49,419 bases of DNA from Chara braunii (Eukaryota; Streptophyta; Charophyceae; Charales; Characeae), in NCBI GenBank assembly GCA_003427395.1, contig BFEA01000260.1, positions 1,289,439 to 1,338,857 of the forward strand, in the 5' to 3' direction. The notes beneath the pieces were generated by a model. It did no database searches. It was not told where the DNA came from and saw nothing but the letters and a program-made list of their open reading frames with translations. Made by a program: the position numbers and the translations under genes. Shown here piece after piece: positions 44,183 through 49,419 of the stretch (positions are counted from its first letter, which is position 1; each line of letters begins with the position of its first letter).

Positions 44183-44750
44183 AAAAAATGAAAGCAAGGA
44201 ATACTTATGGTTCCACAATATACATATGACATGAAGACATATGTATGAATCGCGCAATCTCTCTCTCCACTATTCTCTATGGCTGCTGGCCGCCTCCACC
44301 CCCCGCCAATTTGATTTTCATGAATTTGGACATGGTGACAGATAACCTGATGGTCATTCACTTTCCCCCAACAATTTCCACTCACTTTCCCTCTCCGGCT
44401 CCCGTCAGCCCGATTTCTATTAATGTAGAACTAATACCAAAACAACTTTATGTTTACTTCTAAAAAATCATATTGCGTCCCCGACTCCATTTTATTAATC
44501 GCGTTCTCACGAACTCATCAGGGTCTATTCGAAAAGCAAAAGAAGAGGCCGGCGTTCAACGTGACTCCAAAGGGAGAAGCTAGATCAGCCACAACATGAA
44601 CCATATAAAATTTCGGTGTTAGACTACTCCCGAACTGCACAACATAAAAAATGTCCAGATGAACCATTCGGGATAAAATTTTGCAGCAATTGTATTCTCC
44701 CGTCTTTCGGCTAAAAAACAACAAACTTTAGCAGTATCTTAATAAAAAAC
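44183..44750. other. Gene-free stretch upstream of copy B
   Basis: AT-rich with no supported reading frame. It may hold the rest of the intron preceding the copy B exon. Confidence 0.35.
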
Positions 44751-46360
44751 AAAAAATGTCCGCTTTCAGCCAGGCGTCTCAGCCAGCGGGTTTTTTTCAT
44801 CAAGCATGGGCATCACGAGACATTAACAATAACGCACTTGATTTTCTACAAAGGTTGACCCCCCACCCTAAATCTTTGGAAAGCGGGACAGAGGTGCAGG
44901 CAGCCGGGCGGGGCCGACATCTTCCGCCTAGAAACTTTGAACAGGGCAGTCAGTTCAGGCTGCCGATTTCTTGACATCAACAATCCAGAGGGGCCGCCTT
45001 TTTGAAGCCCTTCCTGTGGGCCCGCCGGGCACGGTCTGAGTTTTTTTTAAGCCAGGAGATGTCCACGGCTTGCACGGGAACCATGACGAACTGAGAGGGA
45101 ACCGGCTCGGCGAACCAGCAGGTGGATTACTCCAAATGCATTGTCCGCTTGAAGCCCTTATGGCGGGCCTGCCAGACCCGGGCCGGTTTGTTTTGGGGCC
45201 AGGAGATCTCCATGACCTGTATGGAGGCTGTAGTGAAGTGGGGGGCAACCGGGCGATCTGACCGGCGGGCTGAGCCAGTTTGATCTCGGTCGGGGGAGGC
45301 GTGTCCAGTCCCTGGACCATGTTTGGTTTCTTGTCCAAGAACTCTAAACAAAGTGGTATATCTGAGTTGCCAATCTCTCGAGACCGGCGACCCAGATAGG
45401 CCGTTTTTTTCAAGCCTTTTTGGCGGGCCTGCGGACCCGGCGCAATTTTTTCCCCGGCTAGGAGGTCTCCACGGACTGCATGGAGACGGAGGCGAACCAG
45501 GGACGAACTGGCTCAGTCAACTAGGCGGCAGGATCCCTTTGATTGTCCAAAAACACAGGCAAAGGGCCCAGGTCATGGCGCCCGCTGTCCTGCCCTCTCC
45601 TCATGCTCTCTTTATCACCTCCCTTTCTCTCTTCCCTCCCTCCCTCAGTAGAAGGCCTATGTATAGTGATAATCTCATAACATAGAAATGCTAAGCACTG
45701 CTGCAACGTATCAAAGAAGAGGACGGGCATGAACAAGCACGTTATGGAAAAGCGAAAAAGAAATGACCACAAGTTTGTACCCGGCACATGCACGCCGTCA
45801 GCTGCAGGGTCTGCAGCGTTCGACAACAAGTGAGTAGTCAGGCAAGACAACAAACAACAGTATCACACAACAGGGAAGAAAGCAATGCAGTGTGAGTGGG
45901 CCAAACAGCAGCAAGAATCTACCTTTGATCCAGATTTCCAAAACCAAGTCCGCTATCGTTGTCGAAGTTCACACTGCAAACCGGTGACCAAACCTCGAAT
46001 TTTTCAGACTAGGTCCCCCGCCACATCTGTGGCATACAAATCTTGAGCATTGTGCGGCCTGCACAGCAACCAAATTTCACATAGCAAACAGAGGGGGGAG
46101 TAAGCCGAAGAGCAGAGTAAGTCGCTGAAACTTGCGAAGATGCCAATCATTTCTTTTCTTCGGAATCCCATGAGGTCTGAACTGGCAATATTGTTTTTCT
46201 TGGATCTCATGAGTTATGCGCCAAGACGACGATGACCACAAAGGCAATGTACATTAAGTGTCCCTGTCGGGGGTACTATCATCTACATTATGATATTAAA
46301 ACCCCCAAACAAAATTAGCGAACTTGAAAGACCGTGAATTTTAGAGACCATGAAAGATTT
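44750..46360. repeat. Non-coding repeat block, copy 2
   Basis: Colinear counterpart of 36,990-39,560. Matching landmarks: AGAAACTTTGAACAGGG (44,930), GGCCGGTTTGTTTTGGGGCC (45,180), TCGAGACCGGCGACC (45,378), TGCTCTCTTTATCACCTCCC (45,605), GTGTGAGTGGGCCAAACAG (45,890), GGTACTATCATCTACATTATG (46,270). Roughly 80-90% similar in the best segments by eye. Confidence 0.75.
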
Positions 46361-46445
46361 ATATTTATATCTGTGTAGCCATCGTCAGAATTGAGGGAAA
46401 AAAAGGAAAAAATTCTTCATCTCGGAGACCCTCGGTTGAATACCG

Positions 46446-46449
<4 letters not shown>

Positions 46450-46478
<29 letters not shown>

Positions 46479-46600
46479 GGGAGACTGAGAAAATTTCAAA
46501 AACCGCAAAACACTGAGACCGTCGAATAAGAGCACACTCACACTATAGGGAGGCAGGTCGTGAAGGGCAATTTTTTTTTTTTTTTTTTTTTTTTTAGCTG
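46450..46600. repeat. T-runs
   Basis: Two pure T tracts at about 46,450-46,478 and 46,571-46,595, absent from the corresponding position of block copy 1. Confidence 0.9.
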
Positions 46601-46799
46601 CCTTCTCCTCACCGGGGTATAGCCATATACTTTTCTCTCATCTCTCTTTATCGAGAGCGTTACTGGTTGTAATTGTGACCACGACCCGACCCAGAAAATT
46701 CGAGGTTTCGATCGACCAATCATTCACTGGTTTGCAGTGTAAAGTTCGACCGCATCCAATTGTTGCAGTTGCAGTTAGTGCAAATGCGGGTATCATCAG

Positions 46800-47030
46800 T
46801 CGTATAGATTGAGCATTTTGTTCTTTTATCCTGTCGCCTCTGGGATTTTTCTTGGTCGTGGTTACTGTATTTCATATAATTTAAAATATCCTTTTATGTT
46901 TTACTGTTTTGATATAACATATTTCAATTTATGATATCATTTAGTGTTTTACTGCCTAGGCTGCCAGAGTGACTTGGGACTGCGTGCCTGGCCGGGTCAA
47001 TGGGGGAAAAAAAAAATGGAAATTGCAAGA
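46800..47030 (-). repeat. Inverted-repeat arm, right
   Basis: Reverse complement of the 39,690-39,915 arm, including GTGCCTGGCCGGGTC, TTTAGTGTTTTACTG and ATATAACATATTTCAATTTAT. Some 7.3 kb separates the arms' outer ends. Confidence 0.7.
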
Positions 47031-47308
47031 ATAATTTTCAATTTTTTTTTTTTTTAATATGTGGTAAGGAATTATAATATGGCCCTGCCGCAAAAGCCAT
47101 CCGGTTTATTTTTCTGCGTAATTTTTTTCCCCCGGATTGTTTTGATATATATATATATATTTTTTGGGCTGGGACCTTTTTTGGCCCTCCTGGCTGGGTC
47201 ACCCGAGCAAACAAGGCGACTCGGGCGGCCCGACCGACGTCAACGATGTCCAAAGCACAGCTACTCTCAATTCCCAGTTTCCCGCGAGGCGAAGGCGCAC
47301 GCTGATCT

Positions 47309-47362
47309 TCCCCCGAACGCAACGCACCCCGATAATGAACGTATACAAGGTTTATTCCCGAC
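47309..47362. mobile_element. MITE B-related end fragment
   Basis: CTTCCCCCGAACGCAACGC then GATAATGAACGTATACAAGG; similar to 1,870-1,915 (TTCCCCCGAACATAACAC, GTATACAAGCTATATTTCC). No partner arm is found, so a solo end. 47,363-48,049 shows a TCATCAGGAGGCTGAACCC phrase (47,654) also seen at 13,078, but no gene. Confidence 0.4.
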
Positions 47363-48049
47363 GCCATACAGTCACAACGAAGGTACGTTATGTTCACAGA
47401 AAGATGGTAGCAAAAAGAATAATCGACGGTAAAAAACACTTTCGAATCCTATGAAAATATAAGCGGGATCTCACCCCCCCCGCAAAGAGGACACGATTAA
47501 GCGGCCGAAACTACATGCGCTTCACAAACACACGAAAATATGAAGAAAAAAAAGGAAAAAACAATGTACGTATCGCCATGGAAAACTGCACGGCAAACCG
47601 TAAGCGGAGAGGGAGAAGAGAACAACAAACGAGCGACTGTGACAGACTGCTCCTCATCAGGAGGCTGAACCCTCTGCAGCCTACAGAGTAACCTAACCAA
47701 TGATGCGCCGAGTGATAATCTACCTTAACCCCTGTTGTTATAAAGCATGAAAGACTGCCTTGTAACCGAAGGGCCGAATTGCAAACCTGCTCAGGGAGCG
47801 CTGCGTTATACGCCAAACAGATGCATATCCACTATCCGCGCCCACTATTTTCTCACTAAAAAGAAAGAATGGCATATATATACATACACGCACACACACT
47901 CACATATATGCATGCATATGTATATCAACATATACAACGATGTATTGGCCGCCAAAAGTTACACAGATAAGCATGATGGTCAGTCGACCAAACCCATCAA
48001 CCGTCAGCGGTTCGATTTCATTAGCTGTCAATGTCTGCCACCAACTTTT

Positions 48050-48175
48050 TTCCATCCTGAATATAACTCACGGCCATTGTCCATTGCCCTATCACCATAA
48101 GCTAAAAACCACCCCGAACATAGTCATAAAAAGCCTATAATGACCGTGCCTTCAACGCGGGGGAAGACCGTGGTT
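48050..48175. mobile_element. Degenerate family B MITE
   Basis: The left part TCCTGAATATAACTCACGG and right part CTATAATGACCGTGCCTTC then GGGGGAAGACCGTGG keep the family B arm order but pair poorly. Old copy. 48,176-48,890 is A-rich with no supported gene. Confidence 0.5.
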
Positions 48176-48897
48176 GCACGCCACACTATTGGCCGCACTT
48201 TCTGCGCCTCGCTCATTCACATATTGACGAAAGAGCAAACATCGACCGATGCCTATCTTATCATCATCATACAATAAAACGGAAAAAAATTGTCGAAAGG
48301 GAGAAAGAAAAGAATCGACAAGAACGCTATCCAACACCAAACGTCACCACGACACAAAACGAGAAATAAAAAAAGATCAGCCAGATCGAAAAAAGAACAA
48401 CAAACGAGAGCAACCACAAACGAAAACAGGACGCTGAGAAGACCACCTTTCCCAGTTCCGATATCATAATCCTTCCCCCCCCCACAAGTTCAAAACGAAG
48501 ATTTAAAAGCAGCACAGTCTTGCTGCCACGGGGCATTTCCTCAATCAATGCTGCGTCGTCACCTGCTGCCAAAACAGAAAATATATAAATCATCTCCACC
48601 CCGAGAGAAAGAGAGATAGCCAACCCCTTCACAGAGACTGAAATATAGAGAGAAAGACAGAAAGACAAAAACCGACGACCAACCAGTTGTCAATCTTTTA
48701 TCACCTTCATCTCCAAAAAGAAAAAATAAAATATTTCAGAAAAACCGAAAAAAAAAAAAAAGCAACGGACAAAAGCCATATTCGAATGATTCGTATACCG
48801 AAAAGAAATGGAAGATGCTTAATAAGTCTCCTTACCCAAATCAAACAATACAAAGATTTTCGTTGTATTGAAGGCATAACAACTTCTCATGTGCCCA

Positions 48898-49095
48898 ACC
48901 AACGTGGCTGAGTGGTTCACACCCATCTACTAACTGCCGATAAACAGATATGAGTTTGAATCCAGATGGAATCAGATCAGTAAAAGGACTCCGAATTACC
49001 TTCATCCGGTCAGAAGCCCGATTATTATGACTTTATTCATGTATTTATTTCGCAAAAAGGTGATAGCCTTGAGGGGTATCATCATCGACCTGACC
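48898..49095 (+). repeat. tRNA-derived SINE, second copy
   Basis: GTGGCTGAGTGG (A box, as in Ser/Leu tRNAs) and GAGTTTGAATCC (B box) about 48 bp apart, followed by GAATTACCTTCATCCGGTCAG as in the 18.7-kb element. Further on, GATAGCCTTGAGGGGTATCATCATCGA (49,062-49,088) is the inverted form of a module at 18,847-18,870. No intact tRNA cloverleaf. Confidence 0.55.
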
Positions 49096-49261
49096 TGACC
49101 CACGTAATCCAGAATTATCTCATTCACAGGATTCCATTGAGATTCGACACGGGGCTGTTCCATCAGCGGTTCATGGGAGTACTGTCATCGTCGGTTAGAG
49201 ACAAAAAATAAAGGGGAAAGTGCTCCCAGACAACCAGCAAAAGTTGAAACAATGCATAAAA

Positions 49262-49382
49262 GATGTGTGTGTGTGTGAAAGAGAGCGAGAGAGAGGTGGG
49301 GTGTGTGCGTGTGTATGTGTGTGTGTGAGAGAGAGAGAGGTGGGGGGGTGTGCGTGTGTGTGTGTGTGTGAGAGAGCGAAAG

Positions 49383-49419
<37 letters not shown>
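49262..49419. repeat. (GT)n/(GA)n microsatellite running off the window
   Basis: A repeated composite unit: (GT)n, GAGAGAGAG, GGTGGGG, then (GT)n again, three times, ending in pure (GT)n at the window edge. Confidence 0.95.

Noticed and set aside
48898-48965. Functional tRNA-Ser or tRNA-Leu gene
   Set aside because: A and B boxes are present, but acceptor and T-stem pairing fail and the sequence continues into a SINE body shared with another copy.

Overview
This window looks like nuclear DNA of a streptophyte (green-plant lineage) with a large, repeat-laden genome. The one intact housekeeping gene encodes a plant-type eIF3 subunit h. Around it lie a plant L1-type LINE, a hAT relic with several BED fingers, a Helitron carrying a Ulp1-type protease, many small inverted-repeat elements and very long (GA)n/(GT)n runs. 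The mix reminds me of a charophyte alga such as Chara; that is an inference from gene style, not a database result. There are no bacterial operons, CRISPR arrays or rRNA genes.

Layout. 1-1.9 kb: small inverted-repeat elements, homopolymers and short tandem repeats. 1.9-5.0 kb: a minus-strand LINE whose second ORF keeps its endonuclease but has a broken reverse transcriptase. 5.0-7.3 kb: purine/pyrimidine-biased DNA with one weak ORF. 7.3-10.8 kb: a MITE, a SINE-like piece and a decayed plus-strand hAT transposase preceded by three BED fingers on an exact 432-bp period. 10.8-21.6 kb: no convincing gene; microsatellites, tandem duplications, a 39-bp-arm hairpin, several MITE copies and a tRNA-like SINE. 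21,560-22,479: assembly gap. 23.2-24.3 kb: eIF3h, minus strand, one uninterrupted exon. 25.3-28.5 kb: tandem and mosaic repeats that look derived from the 3' part of the neighbouring Helitron. 28.5-36.7 kb: a minus-strand Helitron (basic N-terminus, DUF6570-like region, HUH Rep, PIF1-like helicase, Ulp1 protease, then an unrecognised exon). 37-47 kb: two colinear non-coding repeat blocks, the last segment of the second inverted, enclosing two diverged copies of an unrecognised minus-strand coding domain. 47-49.4 kb: MITE remnants, a second tRNA-like SINE and microsatellites.

How the parts relate. Nearly all coding capacity is transposon-derived and inactive. The Helitron is notable for how it died: its Rep, helicase and protease frames run for hundreds of codons with few indels but carry about ten premature stops, most of them one transition away from Arg, Gln or Trp codons. 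One of these, a TAG, sits exactly where Ulp1 proteases have their oxyanion-hole glutamine. The exon just after the protease seems distantly related to the two unplaced coding segments at 42-44 kb, so one uncharacterised domain family may occur three times here, once linked to the Helitron. eIF3h is the only gene expected to act in ordinary cell biology (translation initiation and reinitiation).
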